Shown one piece after another: positions 49,171-60,989 of a DNA stretch of 64,000 bases. Position 1 is the first letter of the stretch, and the number at the start of each line of letters is the position of its first letter. Location of the stretch: positions 462,736 through 526,735 of the forward strand of contig CAUYUJ010020615.1 in the NCBI GenBank assembly GCA_963575745.1, given 5' to 3'. Under the pieces are notes generated by a model. The model was not told where the DNA came from and searched no databases. It was given only the letters and a program-made list of their open reading frames with translations. The position numbers were made by a program, and so were the translations under genes. The DNA is from Prorocentrum cordatum. Lineage: Eukaryota; Sar; Dinophyceae; Prorocentrales; Prorocentraceae.

Positions 49171-50040
49171 CGTTGCCACTGCGACTGTCATTGCGAATGC
49201 GACTGCGAGAACAACAGAATTCTACAACTGGATTCTCACCTGAATATTAAGGGGAATGCTTCCAGATATGCTTATACGCATCGCTGTTAGGTTGCTTTGC
49301 CGGGATAATTACCCTCTATCGGCGGTTGACAAACCTCCCTTTAGTAAACCTCCCCTTAGTGAAAACGGCCTGGGACCGAAACCGACGGCCTGGACCCGCA
49401 AAAATGACGGCCGCGACGCCCTCTCGCGAACCGAAAACGGCCAATTCCTCAATCGACGTGTCAGGGTAGGAGGTCTATCCACCTCCGAGTCTAGGGGAGG
49501 AGGGCGGAAGTGCAGGCAGACGGGCCGGGCCCTTCCCCCAGGATGAGGTCTTCACCCCGAGTCGTTTTTTGGCGGTCCGGGGACCGATGAGGGCCCCGAG
49601 AGCCCGAACTCGGCAACGAAATGCCAAGACCCGCTTCCCCTGGGACACGTTTCGTCCCCCCTCGGTTGCCAGGCAGACGGGCCATGGCCTCCTTCTCCAC
49701 CAAGACCGCCCCCTCCCGCCCCAAAACCCCAGAGTGTGGGGAAGGGGGCGCCCGGGGCCTCGAGGGGAGGGCGAAGGGGGCCCCTCGACTCCACCCGTGG
49801 CAGAGGGGAGGCACGCTAGCGAGCAAGGCCAAGATGGCACCTGGCATGGGGGTCGACCCGCGGCCCCGATGTTCGGGCGGGTGGAAGTGGGGGGTGACCC
49901 AATCGGGGTCGAAGGAAAGGGCCCTTGAGGGCTCCTTTGGTCCCCTCAGGGGCCTATAAAGGGCTCCTTTGGGACCCTTTCCCTCACCTCCCATTCAGGT
50001 AGCCCTCCTCTACCACCCGCCCGAAATCATGCTGTGACAC
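49171..50040. other. non-genic interval
   Basis: Starts with GCGACTGTCATTGCGAATGC, then GC-rich sequence. Both strands of 49490-49990 have overlapping open frames of similar length, which is what unconstrained GC-rich DNA gives. A small tandem pair occurs at 49300-49360 (AAACCTCCCTTTAGTAAACC). Confidence 0.4.
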
Positions 50041-50331
50041 CAAGGAGGAGGAGGAGGCGGAGGAGGAGGAGGAGGAGGAGGAGGAGGAGGGGGAGGAGGA
50101 GGGGGAGGAGGAGCAGCAGGAAGGAGGAGCAGAGGAGGAGCAGAGCAGGAGGAGGAGGAGGAGGGGGCGGAGCAGGAGGAGGAAGAGGAGGAGGAGGAGG
50201 AGGAGGAGGAGGCGGAGCAGGAGCAGGAGGAGGAGGAGGAGGAGGAGGAGCAGCAGGAGCAGGAGCAGGAGCAGGAGGGGGAGAGAAGGAGGAGGAGGAG
50301 GAGGAGGAGGAGGAGGAGGAGGAGGAGGAGG
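50041..50331 (+). repeat. (GGA)n purine tract
   Basis: About 290 bp of GGA with GCA and GGG interruptions, ending in a T9 run at 50332-50340. Confidence 0.95.
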
Positions 50332-51780
50332 TTTTTTTTTCGAAGGGGCCAGAAGTTTGGGGCCCAACTCGGGGACACACGACAGGGGGGGGGGAGCGCT
50401 CATCCTCGATAAGGGGTGCGTCCGATTGGCCCGCTTTTGTGGGGTGTTTCCCCGAGTCTCCCTCCTCTAAGCGGCTTAATTTATCGTAGAACAATCGTAG
50501 GTTTGGGGCGAAATGGCCTGCGAAACTCTGTTGCTGTGGTGCTGTGGCACCGAGCTCCTGAGCAAGGGCAGCGCGACCCGCTGACGAAGGACCCGACCAA
50601 CACCACCTCCGCCGCCTCCTTCCAGACACCCGGCGGCTCGAACAGGAACACTACACGGCAACAGATCAGGCTGGGGAGCTGCAATGCGAACTCAAGATGG
50701 AAACCTGGAACAGCTGGCCCTGGGAAGTGGGTCGAGACGGACGGGTGCCAATGCCTCGAAAGTATCACGCCGCCAAATGTCTGGGCATGTCTCCTCCGCA
50801 TGTCTCCTCCGCCTCCTGAGATGCATGGTCCCAGATGTTGTTGGAACTGAGCCCTCATGCCAACCGCCATGAATTCAGGCAACCGTCCAATCCTATGAGG
50901 AACCGGGGGTGGCAATCGAGGAAGAGGACCAGGAGGAAGATTAACCCAACGACCCCCTGTCACTACATCGGGCATGGTTACAATCGCGGCGTTGACAGCC
51001 GCGGCGCACAAACCGACATCGGGCGTGCTGGATCGTCGTCTGGCCCAGCCAGCCACCGTCCTGATTCGGGCGCGCGCGAAGATTGATTTCGGATCCATGG
51101 ATTTTGCGCGTGTGCGCCAGATCCACGGATCGGGGAAGGTACCCTCGGAACCACGAGGCCAATGCCGCCCGATTCTGCGCCGGAACACGCCGACTCTGGA
51201 CGGGAATCCCGAAAACTGCTGCACAAGCCTCAGGACCCGTGTTCCTCAGTATCCGTTTGCTATTTGTCGCGCACGACGTTCTCCTTCGAGCGTCCTCGAT
51301 CGTCCGTCCATGGTCAGGGGACGAAGAACGGTTCAAAAAAAGCTGTTCTGCCGTCGGGGACGCCTGCTGCAAAGTCTATACCCCATGTGGTATCACAGGC
51401 GCCGGGGGGGACAGACGCCCCCGACGGCGGAACAGTTTGTTTTGTACCGTTCTCCGCCCCCTAGGGAGTCGGGGCCACAGCTCCCGCAAGGGGGGCGGGC
51501 ACGTCGCCGGCTTTGGCGGGGGGAGGAGGTCGGGGGCAGGGGGCGGCTGCGGCCGCCGCCGCGCGGAGAGGGCCTGCACGTGCTCCTGAACCTCGCTCGG
51601 TATGGGGCCTCGGCTGGCAGCATCCTCTCCCCTTCCTCCACCAAACCCTGGCTTCTCTGGCTCCTCTGGCTCCTCCTCCTCTTCTTCTTCTGCTTAGCAT
51701 TATGATGCTTACTTTGCTTATTAGTCTTAGTCGTATTATTCTTATTATTCTTCTTATTTGTACTGTTATTATGTTTATCC
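50332..51780. other. non-genic interval with dispersed repeats
   Basis: 50360-50490 resembles 41575-41690. A 247-codon minus-strand frame (50481-51224) starts from an alternative codon, overlaps the palindrome at 51092-51131 and has no recognisable feature, so I do not call it. AT-rich sequence appears at 51690-51775, just before the TCC tract. Confidence 0.4.
51092..51131. repeat. GATCCATGGATTTTGCG hairpin, copy A
   Basis: A 40-bp inverted repeat starting GATCCATGGATTTTGCGC and ending GCGCCAGATCCACGGATC. The same hairpin and its downstream sequence recur at 63495-63534. Confidence 0.7.
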
Positions 51781-52640
51781 ATCTCCTCCTCCTCCTCCTC
51801 CTCCCTCCTCTTCCTCCCCGTCCTCCTCGTCCTCCTCGTCCTCCTCCTCCTCCTGCTGCTCCTCCTCCTCCTCCCTCCTCCTCCTTCCTCCCCTCACCTC
51901 CTCCATCCTTCTCCCCCCTCTCCCCCCTCCTCCTCCCTCCTTCCCCTCATCTTCCTCCTCGTCCTCCTCCGCCTCGTCCTCCTGGTCCTCGTCCTCGTCC
52001 TCCTCCTACTCCCTCCTACTCCTCCGCATCCTCTGCCCCTGCCACCCACCCACTTCGCCTCACCTCCTCCTCCTTCTGCCCTCCTCCTGCTGCTCCTCCT
52101 CCTCCGCCCATCCTGCTGCTCCCCTCCTGCTGCTCCTCCTCCCTCCTCTCCTCCTCCGCCTCTACCCTCACTCCTCCTCCTCCTCCGCCTCCTCCTCCTC
52201 CTCCGCCTCCTCCCGCCTCCTCCGCCTCCTCCGCTTCCCCCGCCTCCTCCCTCCTCCTCCTCCTCCTCCTCCTCCTCCTCCTCCTCCTCCTCCTCCTCCT
52301 CCCCTCCTCCCCCTCTCCTCCTCCTCCTGCTCCTCCTCCTCCTGCTGTTTCTCTTTTCCTGCTGCTCCTCTTCCTGCAGCTCCTCCTCCTCCTCCTCCCT
52401 CCTCCGCCTCCTCCTCAACCTCCTCCGCCTCCTCCTCCTCCTTCCTCCCTCCTCCTCCTCCTCCTCCCCCTCCTCCCCTGCCCTACCCCCTTCCCCCCCC
52501 CCTACTCCTCCCCCCACTTGCCCCTCCCCTTCCCTTTCCCTGTTTCCCTCCCCTCCCCTCCTCCTCCTCCTCATCCTCCTGTTCTTCATCATTATCTTCC
52601 TCCTCCTCCTCATCATCATCATCATCCTCCTCCATCCCTT
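51781..52640 (+). repeat. 860-bp (TCC)n polypyrimidine tract
   Basis: TCC repeats with CTG, CGC and CCC interruptions throughout. The plus-strand Pro/Ser/Leu frame and the minus-strand Arg/Glu/Gly frame across it are not genes. Confidence 0.95.
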
Positions 52641-52659
52641 CTCCTTATACAGAACTTTT

Positions 52660-53484
52660 CCCTGTCGAGCCCCGAGGCCTGTTTTCAGGGCGCGCTGGGC
52701 GTTTCGCCTGAGCCTTCCTCACCAATTGTGACTCTGAAGACATCACAGAAGGAGGGCGGGTGGTTTTCAAAATGTGGCTCCCGCCATAGCGCCGCGCGCA
52801 TTCGTTTTAAACATTTGCAGGAGCTTCACGGATTGAGGGCGTGTGGTGTTCAACATGTGGTTGTCGCCTTAGCGCCGCGCAAATTCGTTTTCAACATTTG
52901 CAAGAGCTTCACGGATTGAGGGCAGGTCGTCTTCAAAAAATGGCTCTCGCCTTAGCGCCGCGCATATTCGTTTCCAACATGTGCAAGAGCTTCGCGGATT
53001 GAGGGCAGATCCTTTTCAAAATGCGGTTCTCGCCTTAGCGCCGCGCACATTCGGTTTAAACATGTGCAAGAGTTTGACGGATTGAGGGCAATTTCTTTTC
53101 AACATGTGGCTCTCGCCTTAGCGCCGCGCACATTCGTTAAAACAAATGCAGAAAAAAGTTTCACTGATCCCAATGGTCAGCGTACCAGAAATGATGTTTT
53201 GAAAGGTTTCAGGATTATGCGGGTGCAACAGTTCTATTGATTCGGGGTGTTGAAATCCCACAAATGACGTTTTGGCACGTTCCCAGATCGTCACGACGCA
53301 GCAGTCAGGTTGATCCGTGACATGGAAATCCCGAGAACCATGTGGCGTGCTTCAAGGTCTTCAAACGGTTGTCTTCCAACGAGGCAGCTCCCTCAATGGA
53401 AATGACCCGGTGCAGGGGCCTATGGAAAAAGAAGCTCGGAAGGAGGGTTCATTCCAAAATCGTTGATGCCTCTTGAATTTACAC
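52660..53484 (+). repeat. composite duplicated unit with 83-bp minisatellite, copy A
   Basis: Left flank ends TCGCCTGAGCCTTCCTCAC. Then five 83-bp units, with GCCGCGC landmarks at 52791, 52874, 52957, 53040 and 53123, exactly 83 bp apart. Right flank has AGATCGTCACGACGCAGCAG, AGGTTGATCCGTG, GTCTTCCAACGAGGCAG and ACACTGGTCCTCCTC. Every part recurs in the same order at 55385-56045. Confidence 0.9.
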
Positions 53485-53771
53485 TGGTCCTCCTCATCCT
53501 CCTCCTCCTTCCACCTCATTCCTCCTCCTCCTCCTCCGCCTCCGTCCTCCTCCTCCTCCTTCACCTCTCCTCCTCCTCCGTCATCCGCTTCCCTCATCCT
53601 CCTCCGCTTCCTCCTCCTCCGTCCTCCTCCTCCGCCCTCCTCCTCCATCTCCTCCTCCGTCCTCCTCCCCCTCCTCCTTCCTCCTCCTCCTCCCTCCTCC
53701 TCCTCCCCCCCTCTCTCCTCCTCCTCCTCCTCCTCCTCCTCCTCCTCCTCCTCCTCCTCCTCCTCCTCCTG
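53485..53771 (+). repeat. (TCC)n polypyrimidine tract
   Basis: About 285 bp, TCC with CGT and CTT interruptions, becoming pure TCC at 53718-53769. Confidence 0.95.
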
Positions 53772-54900
53772 GGGTCCGCTGCGGGGTGCTGAGGATCTCG
53801 GGGGCGGACCGTGGTCGCGCTGCGGGACAAGCAAGAAAGCAACGCTCCCCGCGCCTCAGCAAGACGCGCGGGGAGGGGGGGCGGTCCCCAGGGACGCGGC
53901 CCTGGGCGCGAGCCAGCAGCTCCACGACCAGCACGACCACCACAAGCCAGGACACGACTACGAACACCTGATGGGACAGGCCGAGGGGGAGGACGAGTAC
54001 TCCCTGCGTCGGCCCACGGGGGCGGTAGCGGATGGCCAGCGTAGAGATGCATTTGAAGGCCCACGCCCACCAAACTCTACCGCTCCAAGCGACGACGACG
54101 ACAGTATTCGGCAAGACAACGCACGTGGCGGACGACACGAACTACAGCGGCAAGACAACGAACACGAACAGGACAAAGGCTCGACAGAGAGCCTAGTACA
54201 ACCACGACGACGATGGGTGCTCCGACTCCTGGCGGCCACCAGCCAGCATGATGGGCACCAGCTACACCGCGACCTGCACCAGCGTGAAGATGGGCGGTGT
54301 ACAGGCCTTATTGCCGCTCCCCTTGGAAGGCATGCCGCGGCGAGCGCCCAGGGCGCCCGCCCTGGGGGTCCGCTACGGGGTGCTAAGGATCTCGGGGGCG
54401 GAACGTCGACGCGCTGCGGAGCCCGCGCGCCATCATCGCTCCCTGCGCCTCCGCCAGACGCGCAGAGAGTGTGGGCGGTCCCCAGGGACGCGGCCCGCGG
54501 AGCAGTGGCTGCGCGGCGCGCGCGGCCGCTGAGCGTCCGACAAGCAGAGCAACGTCGGCGACGATGGGAGCTCCGACACCTGGCAGCCAGCCAGCACGAC
54601 TGGCACCAGCAGCACCGCGGCCTACACCTGCGTGGGATGGGGCAGTGTACGAGTCATATTGCCGCTCCCCTTGGAAAGCATGCCGCGGCGAGCGCCCAGG
54701 GTGGCCGCCCTGGGGGTCCGCAACGGGGTGCTGAGGATCTCGGGGGCGGATCGCCGTCGCGCTGCGGGGCCAGCACGACATCCTCGCTCCCCGCGCCTCC
54801 GCCAGACGCGCGAGGAGTGAGGGCGGTCCTCAGGGACGCGGCCCTCGGAGCGGCGGCCGCGCGGCGCGCGCGGCCGCCGAGCGACCGACAGCCACCGTGG
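53772..54900. repeat. GC-rich tandem unit of about 349 bp, two full and one partial copy
   Basis: GGGGTCCGC[T/A]GCGGGGTGCT occurs at about 53772, 54364 and 54711. TTGCCGCTCCCCTTGGAA occurs at 54309 and 54658. The last two copies are 349 bp apart; the first is offset by 592 bp. Frames are open on both strands through all copies, so coding cannot be excluded, but neither strand shows a recognisable domain. On the minus strand the first copy carries a hydrophobic Val/Leu run. Confidence 0.75.
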
Positions 54901-54914
54901 CTGAGGGGGAAAGC

Positions 54915-55145
54915 TGGAAAGCTCCTCCTCCTCCTCCTCTTCCTCCTCCTCCTCCTCCTCTTCCTCCTCCTCCGCCTCCACCGCTCCTCCTCCGCTCCGC
55001 CTCCGCCTCCATCTCCTCCTCTGCCTCCTTCTCCTTCTCCTTCTCCGCGTCCGCCTCTGCCTCCGCCTCGGCCTTCTCCTTTGCCTCCGCCTCCGCTTCC
55101 TCCCCCCCTCCCCCTCCCCCTCCTCCTCCTCCTCCTCTTCTTCTT
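54915..55145 (+). repeat. (TCC/GCC)n pyrimidine-rich tract
   Basis: TCC and CCGCCTC repeats followed by AT-richer spacer (55146-55384) with TATATCTATATATAG near 55216. Confidence 0.9.
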
Positions 55146-55384
55146 AGTCGCCTTCTTATTCTTAGTAGTATTCGTATCATGTGTTGTCCTCTTCGTCTGT
55201 GTTTCATCTTAGTAGTATATCTATATATAGACATATATTTATAGTGATAGTAGTCGTTTCCTTCTTCGTATTATTAGTGGTACTAGCATACGTACTAATC
55301 GTGTTCTTCTTCATATTATGTGTTATTAATATTCTCCGTTTCTAATAATTCCTCTTCCTGTTCATCCTCGTCCCCCATTCCTTT

Positions 55385-56045
55385 TCATTATAACTAAATG
55401 CTCCTTGTCGCACCCCGGTCCCAATTTTTAGGGCGGACCGGGTGTGTCGCCTGAGACTTCCTCACAACATATGACCCTGAAGCTGCAACATTGACAACAG
55501 TTTCACAGATGGAGGACGGGTGGTTTTCAAAATGTGGCTGTCGCCTCAGCGCCGCGCGCTTCCGCCTGAACAATTTGCAAGAGCTTCACGGATTGAGGGC
55601 GGGCCGTCTTCAAAAAATGGCTCTCGCCTTAGCGCCGCGCATATTCATTTTAAACATGTGCAAGAGCTTCGCGGATTGAGGGCGGATCCTTTTCAAAATG
55701 GAGCTCTCGCCTCCGCGCCGCGCATTTCGTTGTCAACAAAAGAATGTCAAGAGTTCCACGGGATCTCATGATCAGCGCGCCAGAAACTGTGTTTTGAAAG
55801 GATATGAGGGTGCAACAATTACGTTGGTTCGCGGCGTTGAAGTCCCAAGAATGGCGTTCTGCACGGTTCCAGATCGTCACGACGCAGCAGTCAGGTTGAC
55901 CCGTGGCGTTGAAATTCCGAGAACAAGGGTCTTCAAACGGTTGTCTTCCAACGAGGCAGTTCCCTGAGTGGAAATGCACCGCTGTAGGGGCTTGGAGGGA
56001 GGGTTGATTCCAACATCGTTGAGGACACTTGGGTTTACACTGGTC
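55385..56045 (+). repeat. composite duplicated unit with 83-bp minisatellite, copy B
   Basis: Same order as 52660-53484 but with three 83-bp units (GCCGCGC at 55551, 55634 and 55717). Right flank keeps CAGATCGTCACGACGCAGCA, AGGTTGACCCGTG, GTCTTCCAACGAGGCAG and TACACTGGTCCTCC. The two copies differ at perhaps a fifth of positions, so the duplication is not recent. Confidence 0.9.
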
Positions 56046-56300
56046 CTCCCTCCTCCTCCTCCTCCTCCTCCTCCTCCTCCTCCTCTCCCTCCCTCCCCCA
56101 CGTCTCTCCTCCTCCCTCCTTCCTCCCCCTCCTCCCTCCTCCACGTCTCTCCTCGTCCCTTCCCCCTCCTCCTCCCCCTACCCCCCCCTCCTCCCTCCTA
56201 CTCGTCTCTCCTCCTCCTCCCTCCCCATCCTCCCTCAGCCTCCTCCTCCCCCCCCCTCCCTCCTTCTACGCCCCTCCTTCGTCTCCCCCTCTCCCCTACC
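56046..56300 (+). repeat. (TCC)n / C-rich tract
   Basis: Begins as pure TCC (56046-56090), then TCCCCC and CTCGTCTC interruptions. Confidence 0.9.
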
Positions 56301-56564
56301 CTGCTCCTCACCACGGGCCAAGTGGCTATCACACGCAACCTGTTGGCTCGAGAAAACATGGGTTCAGCTTGAATGGGGACGATCGAGAAACTGTGTTTCG
56401 TTCCCCCCCGTCCTTCCCCACCTGCTCATGTCTCCTCCTCCCCCCCGGCGCCTCATTCTCCTGTCTGCTCCCCCTCCTCCCTCCTCTTTCCTCCTCCCTC
56501 CTCCTGCCTTCTTCCCCCCGTCCTTCAAGGTCATCCCAGCCCTCCTCCGTTCTCTGTTGTTTTC

Positions 56565-56602
<38 letters not shown>

Positions 56603-56784
56603 CCCTCAGTATTGGTTTGTTGCGTTTTTTCGCTCTCTCTCTCTATTTATATCCCTGCCTCCACATTCTACAAATACACATTGATTGCACATACTATCAA
56701 AGATTCCCTTGCCCCGTCCCGAAAATAGCCGATGATTTCGGCGCCTTTTTGTTTGCGCACGCACCGAAAACAATGGCATGACAG
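56301..56784. other. pyrimidine-rich spacer with (CT)n(TA)n
   Basis: (CT)n at about 56566-56580 runs into (TA)n at 56580-56601. No gene. Confidence 0.5.
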
Positions 56785-56919
56785 AGACCGAGACATAGGC
56801 ACAACCTCAAGCACACAAACACGTACAAACACATGCACACAAATACACACACACACGCACACGAACACGCATATGCAAACGCACAGGCACGCACACATAC
56901 ACACACACACGCACGCGCG

Positions 56920-56988
<69 letters not shown>

Positions 56989-57476
56989 GCGCGCGCGCCC
57001 GCCCGCGACCGCATACGCACACGCACACGCACACGCACACGCACTCGCACACGCACACGCACATGCGCACGCGCACGCGCTTGCACACGCACACGCACAC
57101 GCACACGCACACGCACACGCACCACGCACCACGCACCACGCACACGCAGCACATGCAGACGCACACGCACACGCACACGCACACGCACACGCACCACGCA
57201 CCACGCACCACGCACCACGCACCACGCACCGCACCACGCACCACGCACCACGCACCACGCACCACGCACCACGCACCACGCACCACGCACCACGCACCAC
57301 GCACCACGCACCACGCACCACGCACCACGCACCACGCACCACACGCACACGCACACGCACACGCACATGCACATGCACACTCACACACACACACACACAC
57401 ACACGCACGCACGCACGCACGCACGCACAAACACACACACACACGCGCGCGCGCATGCACACACACACACACAAAC
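56785..57476 (+). repeat. CA / CACG / CACCACG microsatellite block
   Basis: (CA)n dominates 56925-56985, CGCGCGCG at 56986-56998, (CACACG)n around 57015-57120, and a heptamer CACCACG is repeated about 25 times between 57119 and 57341. The alternating purine-pyrimidine parts could adopt Z-DNA. Frames of His/Thr/Pro or Cys/Val/Arg repeats on the two strands are by-products. Confidence 0.95.
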
Positions 57477-58095
57477 GACTATGGTGGCATTGTTTTCCCG
57501 ATGTTGTTTTGCAATCCGATTGCGTTCGGTGTTTTCAGAGGGTGCTCCCACTGCAGCGTGGGCCTCGTCCTTGGATCGGCGCTTTGCTCCCGTCGTTCAG
57601 GATGCCGCACTCGCCCCAGCGCCGGCCATTTCTCTCCATCCGAGCCCTTTTTCACCGTTATTGCCTGCCTCATTTCCTGCCCGCCACTTTCCCCTGGTCC
57701 TCCTGCCCCCCTGCCCCTTCCACGCCAACTCCTGCTACTGATCTTCGGCCTCGTCTTCCTCCTTCCGCGTCTTCCGTGTCCCCCTGATCATCCTCCTGCT
57801 CACCCGCCACCTCTTCCTCCTTTTCATTGCTTCCTCCTCTGATGTACGAAGCTCCCCTTTTCTGATTGCGCGCTACATGATGCTATGCTTGGGAATTACG
57901 CGTCCGCGGGTAAAGGAACAATCAGCGCAATGAGCAGGGATGGGCGGGAGGGATCGGATGCCAAATGTGGCGCGGCCTCAACTAGTGTGACCCCCAAGCT
58001 TCTCCCTGTCCTCCCCAGCCTGCTCTTCACCCCCTCGAGTCGAGGCGAACCGAAGGCGCATCGGAGGCCAAGTGGCCCTATAACACGCCGCGAAG
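57477..58095. other. non-genic interval
   Basis: C/T-rich between 57660 and 57840; no gene or repeat worth naming. Confidence 0.4.
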
Positions 58096-58227
58096 CACAA
58101 CAATAACAACAGCAACCACAATAGCAGCATCAGCAGCAACCACAACAACAGCAGCAGCAACAGCAGCAACTGCAACACCAACAACAGTAACAATAACAAT
58201 ACTTACAGCTACAACAACACTAACACT

Positions 58228-58279
<52 letters not shown>

Positions 58280-58287
58280 CCAACACC

Positions 58288-58333
<46 letters not shown>

Positions 58334-58615
58334 GTAACACCAACACCAACACCAACAACAACAACAACAGCAGCAACAACAATAGTAACACCACCAACAA
58401 CACCACCAACAACAACAGCAACCACAACACAAACAACAACAACACCAACAACAACGACAACGACAACGACAATGCCAACGCCAACGACAACGGCAACGAC
58501 AGCAACAACAGCAACAGTAGCAGCAACAGTAGCAACAACAAAACACATCAACAACAACCACAGTAATAACAATAACAACAATAATACCAACAACAACAAC
58601 AACAACAACAACAAT
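58096..58615 (+). repeat. (AAC)n trinucleotide tract, 520 bp
   Basis: AAC repeats with CAACACCAAC and GACAACGACAAC variants; purest at 58229-58335. Confidence 0.95.
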
Positions 58616-59518
58616 CATTTTACCCGAACGCTCAGTGTTCTCACCAGTGCCAGGGTTTTCATACGACGCCCGCCAATACCCCCACTTTGTGGGGGGGCCG
58701 GTTCAAGCTCTACCACATTTCCAAACGACTCTTCGCCACCACCCACACCCAGCTTCCCGCCCTATGACGTTCGGACACTTCACTTCGTGGCATGCGGACG
58801 ACCGTGGCTACTACACTGGCGCATGGTTTCAATGACTTCTTGTGGTAACATCTTGTGGAAACTAGCTTAGTATACGACGACGACGATTTGAAGGGCCTAC
58901 GGTGCGAAAAATGATTTTATGTTGCGCGGTGCTAAAATTCCTACGAAACCCAATGGTTTTTGAAGATTTCGGCGTGCGCACGGAAAGAAAAAACGAATGT
59001 GTCCCGCATGGTATTATTTGACAGGGATGATGGCCCTGGCAGGTGCGCAACCGTTGTTGGAGAAGTTCGAAGCACGTGAAGAAGTTGATCGCAAAAGCCC
59101 GTTTGACAGAAATGTTTAAAAAAGTTGGGTTTCCTGCAAATCCGCAAGAGCGCGCGGGATGAAATTGTGACACTTTTTTAAAAAAAAAAAAAAACCATTG
59201 GTTTTTTGATGTTTTTATGTTGAAATCGTTACGAACACTAAGGTTTTGGAAGGATTTCGTCTTGCGCGCGCGAATGTCCACTTTACCTTATTTTTTGCAA
59301 GGGATTCTTGAAGTTTGGTTATTTTAGAACAAGAAATTTCATTTTATAGTGTTTTTTGCAAGGGACAGCGGGGGGGAACAAAACAACCGGATCTTGATGA
59401 CATCGTATTACCTGAGGCTTCCTCACGAAAATGATGAAAATGTAGCTGCGGCCTAGGCGCGGCGAGGGGGTCGCGCACCAGGGGTCCCAACAATAATTAT
59501 TCTTTAGAATAAATAATG
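58616..59518. other. AT-richer interval without a gene
   Basis: Includes a T/A run (TTTTTTAAAAAAAAAAAAAA near 59175-59192). At about 59408-59425 the word CCTGAGGCTTCCTCACGAAA matches the left border of the 83-bp composite units, without the minisatellite. No gene supported. Confidence 0.45.
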
Positions 59519-59617
59519 TTCAACAACAACGACGACGACGACGACGACGACGACGACAACAGCAACAGCAACAACAACAGCAGCAGCAGCAACAACCACA
59601 ACAACAACACAACAAAC
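59519..59617 (+). repeat. (CAA)(CGA)n trinucleotide tract
   Basis: CAA, then GAC repeats (59531-59557), then CAA/CAG repeats. Confidence 0.9.
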
Positions 59618-59799
59618 AATGCATTACCCTGCGACGTCTCAAACCCATTTGCATCATGAGACCAGGGCTGTTGGCGAACATTCAAGCGGATAACACAAAC
59701 GAAGGAACAGTCACTTGTGGTGCAAGCTGCGTCGGGTGCGCGCGCGCTGCACGACTCACAGGACAGCAATAGAAGGATGAGGAGCGAGGCCCCGGGCCC

Positions 59800-60230
59800 C
59801 AAGAGGAACGGGGGCGGGAACGACGGACAGGGGCGACGGCGAGGTCTCATCTGGTCTGAACTCAGCGTCACTCCGCTGGACTTCTCAGGGAACAGCGAAA
59901 GCAACGACAGTTCCGCCGCTCGCAGCAGTAGCAACGGCGAGGTCTCATCCTATTTGCGTGCGACGTCATCGCGCTGGATGTCCCAGGAGCCCATGGACAG
60001 GGCCACGGTTTCGCATGTCGCAGCCCAGAGCGACGGCGAAATCTCAACCTGATCCACATGAAAAAAAAACATCGCTACGCCGGGCGCCGCGCGCGCCCTG
60101 CAAGGCGGCAGTGGTTTCGCAGCTCGCAGCCCCCCGAGAGGACGGCGAGGTCGAGCCTGAATCCGCGTGGGACATCACTCCGCTGGGCCCCCCAGCGGCC
60201 CTCGACGGGACGGCGACTTCTCCCCTCATG
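59800..60230 (+). repeat. degenerate ~108-bp repeat, locus 1
   Basis: GGCGA[G/A][G/A]TCTCA, ACTCCGCTGG and GCAGCTCGCAGCCC[C/A] recur at roughly 100-bp spacing. The same series is clearer at 62520-62905. Confidence 0.6.
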
Positions 60231-60989
60231 GGGGGGTCGCACAAATTTCCTGCATGGCCCCCGAGTCATCCGACAGCGACCTCGCGCAGCCAATTGTCAT
60301 GCGGCTGTGTCTCTTGAGAAGGCCCCCCAGACTCCGCAACCAGAACCGTCTTTGCGAGGTCAACCGTGCCCTGCGCATGCACCGCCAACGCCGCCTGTCC
60401 GAACCCAGAGCGAAACGCGCCCCTGTAAGCGCTCGTGCAAGCCGCGAGCTTGAGGACAATTTTCGGGGGCGTTCGGTCGAAATGCTTCTGCTGCCCATCC
60501 CGTCTGGACGAGGACAACTCAATAGATCGCGAGGTCGACACGCGGGCCCAGAGCAAAGGGGCCCGAAATGTCACCCGTGGGTCGCAAGGTTAGGGCGAGC
60601 ACGACCACCGACTGGCCTGGATCAGGGGGCCGTAAATGATCGCCCACAGGAGAAGAGAAGACACTTGTCGGACCAATTCACTCGGCAGCTCAAGATAGCC
60701 TGGCCAAGATGCGTCTGTAGGAAACTACTCACCTGCCAGGAGCGTGGGCCGACTTCAACGCACCTGCAGGAGGTTCGGAAGTGGGCCGAAAGCCGGCCGC
60801 AACAAGGTGGACTGGACGGACGCCCCGCCTGCAGCTAGACGGCCGCAGCTAGGTGGCTGGACGCCCTGCCCCTGGCTGGGACGCAAGCCGTCCACAGCTG
60901 GGTGGCCGGAGGCCCCTTTTGGTCAAAGGCCTGAGGGCCTCAGCACAGGGTGGCGCACAGGCGCGGCCGCCTGCCAGCGGTCCGCCGCG
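60231..60989. other. non-genic interval
   Basis: Both strands carry open frames of 100-220 codons with no recognisable domain. Short repeats of AGCTAG/GGTGGC-type words occur at 60830-60910. Confidence 0.4.

Noticed and set aside
50481-51224. 247-codon minus-strand frame
   Set aside because: No ATG start, no recognised domain, overlaps a dispersed hairpin repeat and open plus-strand frames.
51513-52919. 468-codon plus-strand Pro/Ser-rich frame
   Set aside because: Lies mostly within the TCC tract; the opposite strand is also open as Arg/Glu repeats.
56668-57842. Several 220-350-codon His/Thr or Cys/Val/Arg frames
   Set aside because: Products of the CA/CACCACG microsatellite.
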